This document shows, in pieces, positions 24,597 to 33,444 of a stretch of 40,390 nt of DNA. The first letter of the stretch is position 1. Every line of letters begins with the position of its first letter. The stretch is from assembly GCA_945861385.1 (NCBI GenBank), contig CAMAUI010000031.1, forward strand, positions 1-40,390, read 5' to 3'. The translations under genes were made by a program, and so were the position numbers. The notes under the pieces were generated by a model. It was not told where the DNA came from. It searched no databases and was given only the letters and a program-made list of their open reading frames with translations. This DNA is from Prosthecobacter debontii. Lineage in GTDB: Bacteria; Verrucomicrobiota; Verrucomicrobiia; Chthoniobacterales; Chthoniobacteraceae.

Positions 24597-24875
24597 GTGC
24601 GACGCCCGCCAATTTACAAATGCCCGAATCATCTCGCCTGCCTCACTGGCTATCATGGTGACGATGTCGAGATCGCTCCCGGCATGCCGCCTGTGTGCCC
24701 CGAATGTGGCGGAGTGGTCGAGCGGCTTCGAAGCCCGCGGCGCCATCTTCCGCCGTGGCTGGTCAACGGGCTCACGATCCTGGCGCTCGTCGCGGCCTTG
24801 TGGCTGGCCTGGCCGCACGTGGTGCGCCTGTGGGAAAAGTGGGTCACCTCCTCGGCGCCCGCGCGAAAACGCTAG
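24597..24875 (+). CDS. Small zinc-ribbon protein with one membrane helix
   Basis: 92 residues, GTG start. Four cysteines, C9-x5-C15 and C34-x2-C37, frame a short domain (KCPNHLACLTGYHGDDVEI, then VCPECGG) that looks like a zinc ribbon. A hydrophobic segment at about 56-73 (LVNGLTILALVAALWLAWP) would anchor it in the membrane, leaving a short basic tail. I recall a similar N-terminal zinc-ribbon pattern in some substrate-binding or OmpA-type proteins, but this is not a firm family call. It starts 49 nt after aspS on the same strand. Its stop overlaps the stop of pyrC by 4 nt, convergently. The function is unknown. Confidence 0.68.
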   Translation: MRRPPIYKCPNHLACLTGYHGDDVEIAPGMPPVCPECGGVVERLRSPRRHLPPWLVNGLTILALVAALWLAWPHVVRLWEKWVTSSAPARKR

Positions 24876-26143
24876 GCCGACCACACCGTCCTGCCGCCGA
24901 CGATGGTGCGGACGGCGCGCCCTTTGATTTCCCAGCCGTGGAAGGGGTTGTTGCGGCTTCGCGACCAGCTCGCGGCTTTGTCCACGGTCCATTCGAGACC
25001 GGGAGCAATGAGAGTGACGTCCGCGACGGCGCCGACGCTGAGTGTGCCGCGATCGAGGTTGCAGAGCTTTGCGGGCTCGACGGTGTACATCTCGATAAGG
25101 CGTGCGAGGCTGATGGCTTTCTTTTTGTGGACGAGGATATCGAGGAAGAGGCCGAGTTCCGTCTCCAGGCCGAGGATTCCGAAGGGGGCCTGGTCGAACT
25201 CGACTTCCTTCTCGAAGCCACAGTGCGGGGCGTGGTCGCTGGCGAGGACTGTGATGGTGCCGTCGGCGACACCCTCGATGAGTGCGTCCACATGCTCCTG
25301 CGAACGCAGGGGCGGGTTCATTTTGAAGTTCGTGTCGAAGGAGCGGATGCTCTCGTCGGTGAGGGCGATGTGGTGCGGGCAGATCTCGCCGCTGACGGGG
25401 ACGCCGCGTGCGCGCGACCGGCGGAGGATGCCCACGCTGCCCGCGGAGGAGAGATGCTGGCAGTGGATCGGCGTGCCGGTCAGCTCGGCGAGCAGCGCGT
25501 TGCGGGCGACGATGATTTCCTCGCCGATGGCGGGCCAGCCGGGCAGGCCGAGTTCGTGCGATACGCGGCCCTCGTGCATGACGCCTTTGCCGACGAGGTC
25601 GTAGTCCTGGCAGTGATCCATGACGGTCAGCCCGAACATCCGCGCATACTCGCAAGCGCGGCGCATGACTTCGTGGCTCTGGATGCAATGACCGTCATCG
25701 GTGAGCGCCACGATGCCGGCCTTGTGCATCGCGCCGATGGGCGCGAGTTCCTCGCCGGCGATGCCTTTGGTGAGCGCGCCGGTGGGGAAAACATTCACGC
25801 ACGCCTCTGCGCGCGCTTTCTCGATGATCCACGTGACCACGCTCGGGCTGTCCACGCTGGGCTGTGTGTTCGGCATGCAGACGACGCTCGTGAAGCCGCC
25901 CGCCGCCGCGCATTTCGCGCCTGTGGCGATGGTTTCCTTCGCGCCCTGCCCCGGTTCGCGGAGGTGGACGTGCAGATCAATCAATCCCGGGGCGATGATG
26001 AGGCCGGTGCAGTCTATGGTCTCGTCCGGCTTCACCTTCGGCGCGGGTGCCGCGATCCTACCGTCCACGATGAGGAGGTCGCCGGTCTCGTCGCGGTTGT
26101 TGGCCGGGTCTATGATGCGTCCGTTTTTGAGAAGTGTGGTCAT
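24872..26143 (-). CDS. pyrC: Dihydroorotase
   Basis: 423 residues, type I dihydroorotase size. It interconverts carbamoyl-aspartate and dihydroorotate in UMP synthesis. Metal ligands are in order: H58 and H60 in DLHVHLREPG, D150 in the TDDGH block, H177 in MDHCQD, H230 in HCQHLSS, and catalytic D303 in ASDHAPH. The substrate-binding phrases CMPNTQP and FKMNPPLR are present. It is the last gene of the operon, 3 nt after the methyltransferase stop. Because a full active site is present, it is unlikely to be one of the inactive PyrC-like subunits that only support PyrB. Confidence 0.96.
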   Translation of the reverse strand: MTTLLKNGRIIDPANNRDETGDLLIVDGRIAAPAPKVKPDETIDCTGLIIAPGLIDLHVHLREPGQGAKETIATGAKCAAAGGFTSVVCMPNTQPSVDSPSVVTWIIEKARAEACVNVFPTGALTKGIAGEELAPIGAMHKAGIVALTDDGHCIQSHEVMRRACEYARMFGLTVMDHCQDYDLVGKGVMHEGRVSHELGLPGWPAIGEEIIVARNALLAELTGTPIHCQHLSSAGSVGILRRSRARGVPVSGEICPHHIALTDESIRSFDTNFKMNPPLRSQEHVDALIEGVADGTITVLASDHAPHCGFEKEVEFDQAPFGILGLETELGLFLDILVHKKKAISLARLIEMYTVEPAKLCNLDRGTLSVGAVADVTLIAPGLEWTVDKAASWSRSRNNPFHGWEIKGRAVRTIVGGRTVWSA

Positions 26144-26146
26144 GAG

Positions 26147-27373
26147 TTATTCTGGCTTCCGCAGCACGACGATGCGGTTGCTGTTGGTGCCGCGCTCGTT
26201 GTTGGTGATGCCCCAGCAATTCGAGGTCTTTGTAAAATCCTGCGTGTTGATGAGCACGCACTCGGGCGTGAAGCCGGCGGCGTGGCCGATGCGGACGACT
26301 TCCTCTTCGAGGCGCACCGTGCCTTTTCGCACCTCGCCGACCTCAAACGCCATCAGCCCGCCGGGACGCAGCACGCGGAGGAACTCGGCGAACGCCCCGC
26401 GCATCGCGGCGCTCCAATCCGGGAGCTTGCGGAACTCCCACACATCCACGCCGTCAAGCGCGATGCCGCAGAACCACGCGCGCAGCCAGTTGTCGGTCTT
26501 GTATTGGACGATGTCCAAAAACGGCGGCGACGTGACGATGAGCGCCACGCTGCTGCCCGCGATGCCGGGCGTGCTAGCCGCGCTGCCCGTGTACAGCGAA
26601 CCGGGGAGCATCGGCGTGTCGGGCATCGGGTCTTTCAATAGATTGCGCGACTTTTTCAAAATGATCGCGCGCACGTCGCGTCGCGGCGGTGTCTGGTCGC
26701 GCTTCGCGTTGATCTTCCGCTGCGCGACCACACTTGTCGCCTGGTTTGGAGGAAGTGTGTACACGGAGAAATAGCCGACGCTGTGTCCCGTGAGGCGGTT
26801 CGTCGCGACCATCTGGATCCACGCATCCACCGCATCGAACGCCCCGCTTTCGCGCCGCGCGATGAACCACGCGCGCAACGCCGCGATCTCGCGCAGTGTG
26901 TCGGGGTGGTAGAAAACGTGGAGGTCGTCCGGGGCGTCCGCGGCGGCATCGAGCGGAATCTCTCGCACGCGCTTTTCGATCTCATCCTGCGCAGGCGGCG
27001 CCAGGCGCGGTGCGGTAAGGACGATGCAGAGCGGGTTCGCATCATTGCCCACCGGCCTGCGCCCGAGCAGCGCCGCCTCGATGAGCGTGGTGCCGCGGCC
27101 CATGAATGGATCGTACACCGCATCGCCCGGCTTTGTGAACCGCTTGATGAAAAACCCCGGCAGCGAAGGCTTGAAGCACGCGCGATACGACACCTCCTGC
27201 AACGAATGCCCCTCCCGCTGCTTCGCCGTCCAAAACTCGTTTTCGAACACCGGCACTCCGCCAAACTCCCCGCACACCGTCGCCGAGCCGAACTCCCGGA
27301 ACCCCGCCAGTTCCGTGCAAAACGCGGACACTTGCGGGGCGAAACCGGGCAGGTGTGGAGAGAGGCTGGTCAT
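26147..27373 (-). CDS. DNA methyltransferase, N6-adenine/N4-cytosine type
   Basis: About 408 residues from ATG 27373 (MTSLSPHLPGF); ATG 27406 or TTG 27445 would lengthen it. The SAM-binding motif DPFMGRGTTLIEAALLGR lies at about 88-105, and the catalytic motif TSPPF about 190 residues later, followed by LRPGGLMAFEVGEV. So the SAM motif precedes the catalytic motif, the reverse of the common beta-class order. The C-terminus (NCWGITNNERGTNSNRIVVL) matches methylases that I remember as solitary site-specific enzymes. The target sequence cannot be deduced. It sits inside the pyrimidine operon, between pyrB and pyrC, with a 3-nt gap to pyrC. There is no restriction endonuclease next to it. Confidence 0.8.
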   Translation of the reverse strand: MTSLSPHLPGFAPQVSAFCTELAGFREFGSATVCGEFGGVPVFENEFWTAKQREGHSLQEVSYRACFKPSLPGFFIKRFTKPGDAVYDPFMGRGTTLIEAALLGRRPVGNDANPLCIVLTAPRLAPPAQDEIEKRVREIPLDAAADAPDDLHVFYHPDTLREIAALRAWFIARRESGAFDAVDAWIQMVATNRLTGHSVGYFSVYTLPPNQATSVVAQRKINAKRDQTPPRRDVRAIILKKSRNLLKDPMPDTPMLPGSLYTGSAASTPGIAGSSVALIVTSPPFLDIVQYKTDNWLRAWFCGIALDGVDVWEFRKLPDWSAAMRGAFAEFLRVLRPGGLMAFEVGEVRKGTVRLEEEVVRIGHAAGFTPECVLINTQDFTKTSNCWGITNNERGTNSNRIVVLRKPE

Positions 27374-27449
27374 GGATGCGCCCGGATTGGCTGCCTTTTC
27401 CCACATGCTACCGGGCCACGAAGCCTGCGGTTGATGTTTGTGCAAAACA

Positions 27450-28388
27450 TCATTGGTTTCTTGCGCCGCTGCATAGGTAGAGCACCGCCATTCGCACGGC
27501 GAGGCCGTTGGTGACTTGATCGAGGATGACCGAGCGCCCGCTGTCGGCGATGTCGCTGTCTATCTCGACGCCGCGGTTGATGGGGCCGGGGTGCATGATG
27601 AGGCACTTGGGTCGCAGCTTTTCCGCGCGGGCTTTGGTGAGGCCGAAGAGCGCGGTGTATTCGCCTAGCGATGGGAAGTATTCCTTCCGCTGTCGCTCGT
27701 GCTGGATGCGGAGGAGGTTCACCACGTCCACGTCGGCGAGGAGCGAGTCGAGGTCGTGGGTGACGGTGACGCCGAGGGCTTCAAGTTCGCGTGGGACGAG
27801 GGTGGGCGGACCGCAGAGGGTGACGCGCGCGCCGAGCTTGGTGAGGGCGTGGATGTTCGAGCGGGCGACGCGGGAGAAGAGGATGTCGCCGACGATGGCG
27901 ACGTGGAGGCCGCGGAGGTCGCCGTCCATTCTCCCGACCCGCTCGCAGACGGTGAAAGTATCGAGCAATGCCTGCGTGGGGTGTTCGTGCGCGCCGTCGC
28001 CGGCGTTGATGATGCTGGCGTCGAGCCGTTCGGCGAGGAATTGCGCGGCGCCCGCGCTGCTGTGGCGGAGAACGATGATGTCGGCGAGCATGGCGCGGAG
28101 GTTTTTCGCCGTGTCGAGCAGGGTCTCGCCCTTGGTGAGCGAGCTGGTGCTGGCGCTCATGTTGATGACGTCGGCGCTGAGGCGAAAGGCGGCGAGCTCG
28201 AAGCTGATGCGGGTGCGGGTGCTGGGCTCGACGAAGAAGTTGACGAGTGTTTTGCCGCGCAGGGCCGGGACTTTTTTGATGTCGCGGGTCCCGACATCCT
28301 TGAAGGTGGTGGCGGTTTCGAGGAGGAGCCGGATTTCACCGGCGCTGAGTTCGGCGATGCCGGTGAGGTCTTTGCGGGTCCAGTTCAT
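27450..28388 (-). CDS. pyrB: Aspartate carbamoyltransferase catalytic subunit
   Basis: 312 residues from ATG 28388, which overlaps the pyrR stop as ATGA; this overlap decides the start over an in-frame ATG at 28427. It makes carbamoyl-aspartate from carbamoyl phosphate and aspartate. Carbamoyl-phosphate motif STRTR is at 56-60, SSLTKGET with active-site Lys86 at 82-89, and HPTQ at 136-139. No pyrI regulatory subunit is nearby, so the enzyme is probably unregulated by nucleotides at the protein level, with control passed to PyrR. Confidence 0.95.
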   Translation of the reverse strand: MNWTRKDLTGIAELSAGEIRLLLETATTFKDVGTRDIKKVPALRGKTLVNFFVEPSTRTRISFELAAFRLSADVINMSASTSSLTKGETLLDTAKNLRAMLADIIVLRHSSAGAAQFLAERLDASIINAGDGAHEHPTQALLDTFTVCERVGRMDGDLRGLHVAIVGDILFSRVARSNIHALTKLGARVTLCGPPTLVPRELEALGVTVTHDLDSLLADVDVVNLLRIQHERQRKEYFPSLGEYTALFGLTKARAEKLRPKCLIMHPGPINRGVEIDSDIADSGRSVILDQVTNGLAVRMAVLYLCSGARNQ

Positions 28389-28966
28389 TGGGCTGATGTC
28401 ATTTCTCCGGGAGCGGAATCGAGCCACACGCCGTCGGCGGGCACGCCGTCGGTGGCAGCAAAGCGCACATAGACGCGTTCGCCGATGCTGGTGGGCACAT
28501 TTTTTCCGACGTAGTCGGCGCGGATGGGAAGTTCGCGGTGGCCGCGGTCAATGAGCACCGCGTACTGGATGCGCGCGGGCCGCCCGAAGTCCGCGAGCGC
28601 GTCCATCGCGGCGCGGCAGGTGCGACCGGTGAAGGCGACATCGTCGGCAAGGATGATGGTGCGGTGTTCGAGGTCGTAGGGCAGCTCGGTGGGCGTGATG
28701 TTTGGCAGCGGACGCCGGGCGAGGTCGTCGCGGTGCATGGAGACATCCACGACGCCGTGGGCGATCTCGGTGCCGCCGAATGAGGCGACGAGGTGCGCGA
28801 GCCGCCTGGCGACGGCGACTCCGCGCGATGGGATGCCGATGATGGCGAGGCCGGTGAGGTTGGTGTTGCGCTCGATGATTTCGTGCGCGATGCGGTGAAG
28901 CGTGCGGTCAATTGCCGCCGCATCCAGGAGGAGCCGGGCTGTGGGTGATGGTGGTGGTGTGGTCAT
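28385..28966 (-). CDS. pyrR: PyrR: pyr operon regulator / uracil phosphoribosyltransferase
   Basis: 193 residues. A type I phosphoribosyltransferase fold with the PRPP loop [12 protein letters not shown] at 105-116 and the PyrR-typical [15 protein letters not shown] near 42-56. PyrR binds a hairpin in pyr mRNA when UMP or UTP is high and can also salvage uracil. Here the target hairpin is visible just upstream (28971-29009), so the gene probably regulates itself and pyrB, the methyltransferase and pyrC. A clear ribosome binding site AAAGGA lies 7 nt before the ATG. The last four bases overlap the pyrB start, suggesting translational coupling. Confidence 0.95.
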   Translation of the reverse strand: MTTPPPSPTARLLLDAAAIDRTLHRIAHEIIERNTNLTGLAIIGIPSRGVAVARRLAHLVASFGGTEIAHGVVDVSMHRDDLARRPLPNITPTELPYDLEHRTIILADDVAFTGRTCRAAMDALADFGRPARIQYAVLIDRGHRELPIRADYVGKNVPTSIGERVYVRFAATDGVPADGVWLDSAPGEMTSAQ

Positions 28967-28970
28967 GGTT

Positions 28971-29009
28971 GCGTCCTTTGCGACCTCTCGGGATCGCGCT
29001 TAAAGGCGC
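28971..29009 (-). promoter_or_regulatory. PyrR-binding hairpin that sequesters the pyrR ribosome binding site
   Basis: The minus-strand leader contains GATCCCGAGAGGTC (28995-28982), which matches the PyrR-binding consensus ARUCCNGNGAGGYU at 12 of 14 positions, with the core UCCNGNGAGG exact. An upper stem GCGAUC/GGUCGC closes the CCGAGA loop, and a 4-nt bulge AAGC lies on its 5' side, as in known PyrR sites. Below it, CCUUU (29006-29002) pairs with AAAGG (28979-28975), which is the pyrR ribosome binding site; GCG/CGC extends the stem. No terminator is seen. This fits PyrR-stabilised blocking of translation, as described for mycobacteria, rather than Bacillus-type attenuation. Confidence 0.8.
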
Positions 29010-29023
29010 GGACGGCGTTCATT

Positions 29024-29239
29024 TCATGCCGTCTCCGGTTGTGCCGCGCGCTGGCGGCGTTGGGAGCGCCACGTGGTGCGATGTTTGATGATCCAGTCGA
29101 GCAGCGCCTTCTCCAGCCCGATGTCATGCCCCGCCTTTTCGCTCTCGATCCACTTGTGGCGGAGAATCTCGTCCCGCTCGGCCAGATACTCCCGGTAGAG
29201 CTTCGATTCTTTTAACTGTGCGGAATCCGCGTCGCTCAT
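29024..29239 (-). CDS. Small conserved helical protein of unknown function
   Basis: 71 residues, ATG start. The protein is charged and helix-prone, with a distinctive core LRHKWIESEKAGHDIGLEKA followed by DWIIKHRTTWR. Such H-K-W...S-E-x-A-G-x-D-x-G...D-W-I-x-x-H-R segments recur in small bacterial proteins, but I cannot assign a family with certainty. No signal peptide or membrane helix is visible. It ends 15 nt before the PyrR hairpin and reads in the same direction, so it may be the first gene of the pyr transcript or end just before the pyr promoter. Confidence 0.7.
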   Translation of the reverse strand: MSDADSAQLKESKLYREYLAERDEILRHKWIESEKAGHDIGLEKALLDWIIKHRTTWRSQRRQRAAQPETA

Positions 29240-29339
29240 TGCGACAACAACGTCACGGAATGGGGCCGCGAGTCAAGCGCGGGAATCGGCGCGGATGCGT
29301 GGGATTGACTCACGGGCGCGGCGGCGCTGGCATTTGCGC

Positions 29340-30269
29340 GTGAACTTTTTCACCGATCCATCCTGCCGGAAGCATGATGCCGGGCCGGGGCATCCCGAGC
29401 AGCCGCGGCGTTACGATGCGGTCCTCGCCGCGCTCAAGGACGCGGATCTTTTGAAAAAGATGCACGAATTGAAACCGCGCGATGTCACGCGCGACGATCT
29501 TCTTCTCGCGCACTCGGCGGATTACATCGCCCTCGCCGAACGTGAGATTCGCGCTGGAGCGGACCTGCTCAGCACCGGTGACACAAGTGTCTGCGCGGAC
29601 TCATGGGAGGCGGCAATGGCGGCGGCGGGATGCGGACTTGCGGCTGTGGAGTCCGTGGTGAAAGGGAGGGAGCGGACTGCATTTTGCCTCGTCCGCCCGC
29701 CGGGCCACCACGCGACGAAGGATCACGGCATGGGGTTCTGCATCGTGAACAACATCGCGCTTGCAGCGCGGCATGCGAGGCGCCGGCTGGGAATCGGGCG
29801 TGTGCTGATCGTTGATTGGGATGTGCATCACGGCAACGGCACGCAGGACATTTTTTACGATGATGGCAGCGTGTTCTTTTTCAGCACGCACCAGTCGCCG
29901 TGGTATCCGGGGACAGGCGCGGCCACGGAGACCGGCGAGGACGAAGGGAAAGGGGCCACGCTGAACTGCCCGCTGCCAGCATTGAGCGGGCGGGCGGAAA
30001 TTTTTGAGTGTTTTGAAAAGCGACTGATGCCAGCGATGGACGCGTTCCGCCCGGAGCTTGTTCTCATCAGCGCAGGCTTCGACAGCCGCGAAGGCGACCC
30101 GCTTGGGCAGTTCCGTCTGAAGGATGCTGATTTCGCAGACCTCACCCGCATGGTCCGCGGGATTGCGGAAAAGTCGGCGCAGGGCCGCGTGGTGAGCATG
30201 CTGGAGGGGGGATACAATCTCGCCGGCCTCGCCAGCGCCGCGAAGGCGCATGTGGAGGCGCTGCTTTAG
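29340..30269 (+). CDS. Histone deacetylase-like (AcuC/class II HDAC family) amidohydrolase
   Basis: 309 residues from GTG 29340 (VNFFTDPSCRKHDAG), preferred because family members begin there; an ATG at 29295 would add 15 Arg-rich residues. The active site is complete: catalytic His pair 123-124 in RPPGHHA, zinc ligands D161 and H163 in DWDVHHGNGTQDIFY, D248 in GFDSREGDPLG, and Tyr292 in LEGGYN. Bacterial members deacetylate acetyl-lysine proteins, acetylpolyamines or small amides; the substrate here is not evident. Its stop overlaps that of the convergent coiled-coil gene by 4 nt. Confidence 0.92.
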   Translation: MNFFTDPSCRKHDAGPGHPEQPRRYDAVLAALKDADLLKKMHELKPRDVTRDDLLLAHSADYIALAEREIRAGADLLSTGDTSVCADSWEAAMAAAGCGLAAVESVVKGRERTAFCLVRPPGHHATKDHGMGFCIVNNIALAARHARRRLGIGRVLIVDWDVHHGNGTQDIFYDDGSVFFFSTHQSPWYPGTGAATETGEDEGKGATLNCPLPALSGRAEIFECFEKRLMPAMDAFRPELVLISAGFDSREGDPLGQFRLKDADFADLTRMVRGIAEKSAQGRVVSMLEGGYNLAGLASAAKAHVEALL

Positions 30270-33200
30270 CCGCGGTTCACGCGCGGGGGCGGAACGGGAA
30301 CCGGGCGCGCGAACGGGATGCTGATTTTGTTCGGTATCTCCGCGCGGGGATCTTCGGGCATGATGATCTCGATGATATCGGCGGGCTTGCCGGGCTCAGC
30401 ATCCTGCGGCGGAAGATCCGTTGAGACATCCGTTTCGCTGAGGTTCGTCTGCTGCTGGTCGTTGAAACGGGCGATTTCGCGCAGCAACTCATCACGATGG
30501 CGGGCAGTCTCCACGGCCTCTGCCCGAACGCTGACAAGCGCGCGCATGGCGGAGTCGAGCTTGTGCTGCATCTCTGCGCGGAGTGCCGGGACGTGTTGTT
30601 TTTCCGCAGCCAGTTCGGCTGCGGTTTCCGCGTACACCCTGCGGGCGGAGGTGAGGTCTTCCTCCATTGCGGCAAGCACGCCGTTCAACTGCTCGAGCCT
30701 CCGATTCTTCGATTCAAGATCCTCCTCGATCGAGCGGAGCCGCGTGTCGCGATCCGCGCACTCCTGCTGCAGGGCGGCGGTTTGCCTCTGCAAATTCTCG
30801 AGTTCGGCGGCGAGACTGGCGCGGTCGTTTTGCGTGGCTGATGCGCCCGCCAATGTGTCGCGAAGACTCCGGTTCTCGTCGTTCGCGGCGGCCAACTCCC
30901 GCTCGATGCCCGCCAGACGATCCTGCCCCGCAGCAAGGAGCGCGAGGGTTTTGTCCTTCTCGGAGGTCGCGTCGGCGACTTGGGCGGCGAGGGTTTTCAC
31001 CTGTGTCTCCAAGGCTTCCGCGCTTCCCGAGCTGCGCTCAAGATCTGCGAGCCGGTTGCGCAGTTCCTCATTCACCCTCGCGCTTTCGAGTCGTTCGCTG
31101 TCCAGCCTGCTGATGATCCCGGCATGCGAGGCCGTGGCATTGCGGTTCTGTTCAGCGAGCGTCTCCTGCTCCGCGGAAAGCGCGGCCACGCGCTGCTCGA
31201 GGGCGGAGTTCTTTTCGCGCAGTGCCGCGATCTCATCATCCTTTTCGGTGTCCGCAGGTTTTCCGCGCTCCTCGGTGGCGGTCGCAACCAGAGCCTTGAG
31301 GGTGATGATTTCCGCCTCGAGTTCCGCGACGCGCGCGGCGCGTTCGTCGGATGCCCTGGCTGCCTCGGAGAGAGCGGCTTCATGTTCACCAGCCTGCTCC
31401 TTTTGAATGGCCGCTATCTGCATCGCATGCGCTTCCCGTGCGGCGTCGAGCGCCTGCCTGAGCGCCTCGGAGCGGCTCTCGAAGCCCGCGCGTTCGGTGG
31501 CAAAGGCCGCGTGCGCCTCACGCAATCGGGCGAGTTCCTCCGCACCTGCAGAATCCTCCGCGACCGTGGCGGTCTTTGCCTGCTGCGCCTCCTGGCGGGC
31601 GGTGTCGCGCTCGGCGATCAGGATCTTCAAACGCTCGCGGTAATTCGTGATGTCCTCCTCGAGTTGTTCGATCATGCGCGACTGAAAGTCCGTGCCCTGC
31701 GCCGGCGTGGCGGACTGGAGTTCCGCCTCAAGCCCCGCGATGCGGTTGGTGGCGTTTTCCAAATCCGTGGATGCAATCCGCAACTGCCCGGACAGGGAGG
31801 CGATCTGGTCGTTCAATTCCTTCTGCGCTTTCCGGAACTCGATCTCGCGCACTTTCACCGATGCCTCGATCTCCTTCCTCATTTCCACCTTTGTGGACTC
31901 CATGTAGTTCGCGCTCTGCTCCTGAAGTTTTTCCGCGGATGCGAGGAGTTTTTCGGCCTTCGAACGCGCCTCCTTCTCGCGTGCGAGTTCCAGTGCGGTC
32001 TCGCGCTGGGCTGATTCCATGTGCGCGATGCGGCGCTGCATCTCGTCGTTCTGCCGGTTGCCGGTGCCACCGATCGTCTCGGAGCCTTGCACGGCGGGGC
32101 CGGTGCGTCTGGCAAGTTCCGCGATCTGCGCGGAGAGATGAGCTTTTTGCACAAGCAGGGCGTCGCGCTCGGCGGTGATTTCCGAGACGCCGGACTGGTC
32201 CTCGATCGAGGCCAGCCGCGCTTTCATCTCTGCCAGCTCGTTCAGGGAGCGATCGCGATCAGCCTGCGCCGTCTGGCTCATCTCGCGCGCGGCGGAGGCG
32301 ACGATTTTTTCATCGGTGAGGGCTGCGTTGGACTTGGAGAGCACCTCCTGCAAGCGGACGACTTCGGCTGTGTGATTCTTGCGCACGCGCTCCAGCTCAC
32401 CGATCTGGCGCTCGTAGTGACCTTTGAAACGGGCGATCCTCCGCTGCAGCTCGGCAGGCAGATCCGAGATGCGAAGTTCCTCCTCCAACTTGGATGGCGT
32501 GACCTCGGGCGCCTCCGCGGGGAGGGGCGTGCCGGGGGTTGCTGGAACCGGGATGTCCGCGGTTGTGAAACCATTGGCTGCTGAGATCGGCACTCCGCTG
32601 GGCGCTGGAGTGGCTCCGAAAAGTTCGCCCTGCGGCGGTGCCTCCGGCGCAGTCTCCTGCGAGGGCATGGTGAGGAGGGACGGAGCTTCTGGCGCGGAAG
32701 GCTGCGCTGTCTCCAAGTCGGGCGCGGCAGCGGGTTCCACTGTCTTCTCCTCAGCCACGGATTGTTGAGCGGGCATCTCGCCAATTCGTGGTGCAGGCTG
32801 CTCTGCGGCTGGTTTGCTGAACCACGTGGCAGCAGTATTGCCACGCCCCGGAAGAATCGGCCCGGCCGTGCCCGAGGAAGTGGCTGGGTTCTTTTTCGAG
32901 GGCATTTTCGCGCGGAGCTTTGCCGCAAGGTTTGCAGAGTTGAGATCGGGTGGCGTTTCGCTCCCAGTCTGCGTACTCCGGACGAGGCGCGCGATTTTCT
33001 GCCACGGGAAGCGGATCTCGACCTGGTCGGTATCGCGGATCTGACCGCGGAAGATCGTGGGCACGCGGTTGTAGATCTCGGCCAGCGGGATCGTGGTTTC
33101 ACCGTTCGCGATGCGCTCGGACAGATATTGGGGGTTGAAGCGGATTTCCATCTTCAAGTCATGCGGGCCGGCCAGGAGAAGCTGCGCGGGGATGCGATGC

Positions 33201-33373
33201 AGGAAGTCACCGAGTTCGAGGACGACCTGATCCCTCTCGGGCACTTTCTTGGGAGGCGGCTCCTTCACCTCGGCCAGTTGCACTTGGTAAATCGGCGCGG
33301 AGCCTGCACCCGCCTTCCCCGTCCCATCGGGGGAGGACGTGGATTTTTTCATGAATCGGCTGAGAAATTTCAT
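30266..33373 (-). CDS. Large coiled-coil protein with an unknown N-terminal domain
   Basis: 1035 residues. The N-terminus is short and basic, followed by a compact domain at about 45-132 (VVLELGDFLHRIPAQLL, FNPQYLSERIANGETTIPLA, VEIRFPWQKIARLV). A Pro/Ala/Glu-rich linker covers about 133-295. A very long coiled coil of Glu/Ala/Leu/Arg heptads spans about 300-950, and a Pro-rich basic tail ends in PVPVPPPRVNRG. There is no signal peptide or membrane helix, so it is probably cytoplasmic. The shape recalls structural or scaffold proteins such as SMC-like or filament-forming proteins, but no ATPase motif is present. No known family is recognised. It begins 51 nt after hflX in the same direction. 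Confidence 0.85.
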   Translation of the reverse strand: MKFLSRFMKKSTSSPDGTGKAGAGSAPIYQVQLAEVKEPPPKKVPERDQVVLELGDFLHRIPAQLLLAGPHDLKMEIRFNPQYLSERIANGETTIPLAEIYNRVPTIFRGQIRDTDQVEIRFPWQKIARLVRSTQTGSETPPDLNSANLAAKLRAKMPSKKNPATSSGTAGPILPGRGNTAATWFSKPAAEQPAPRIGEMPAQQSVAEEKTVEPAAAPDLETAQPSAPEAPSLLTMPSQETAPEAPPQGELFGATPAPSGVPISAANGFTTADIPVPATPGTPLPAEAPEVTPSKLEEELRISDLPAELQRRIARFKGHYERQIGELERVRKNHTAEVVRLQEVLSKSNAALTDEKIVASAAREMSQTAQADRDRSLNELAEMKARLASIEDQSGVSEITAERDALLVQKAHLSAQIAELARRTGPAVQGSETIGGTGNRQNDEMQRRIAHMESAQRETALELAREKEARSKAEKLLASAEKLQEQSANYMESTKVEMRKEIEASVKVREIEFRKAQKELNDQIASLSGQLRIASTDLENATNRIAGLEAELQSATPAQGTDFQSRMIEQLEEDITNYRERLKILIAERDTARQEAQQAKTATVAEDSAGAEELARLREAHAAFATERAGFESRSEALRQALDAAREAHAMQIAAIQKEQAGEHEAALSEAARASDERAARVAELEAEIITLKALVATATEERGKPADTEKDDEIAALREKNSALEQRVAALSAEQETLAEQNRNATASHAGIISRLDSERLESARVNEELRNRLADLERSSGSAEALETQVKTLAAQVADATSEKDKTLALLAAGQDRLAGIERELAAANDENRSLRDTLAGASATQNDRASLAAELENLQRQTAALQQECADRDTRLRSIEEDLESKNRRLEQLNGVLAAMEEDLTSARRVYAETAAELAAEKQHVPALRAEMQHKLDSAMRALVSVRAEAVETARHRDELLREIARFNDQQQTNLSETDVSTDLPPQDAEPGKPADIIEIIMPEDPRAEIPNKISIPFARPVPVPPPRVNRG

Positions 33374-33415
33374 GGGTCGAGCTGTACTCGGTGGATCAAA
33401 TCTGTGGAATGCGAT

Positions 33416-33444
33416 CCGCGACAGCTAAGCGTTTTCTGTCGCGG
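33416..33444 (-). other. 9-bp-stem hairpin at the hflX 3' end
   Basis: CCGCGACAG at 33416-33424 and CTGTCGCGG at 33436-33444 are perfect complements around an 11-nt loop that contains the hflX stop codon. Downstream on the minus strand there is no T-tract, and the coiled-coil gene starts 43 nt later. It may be a stability element or a weak terminator between the two genes. Confidence 0.45.
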
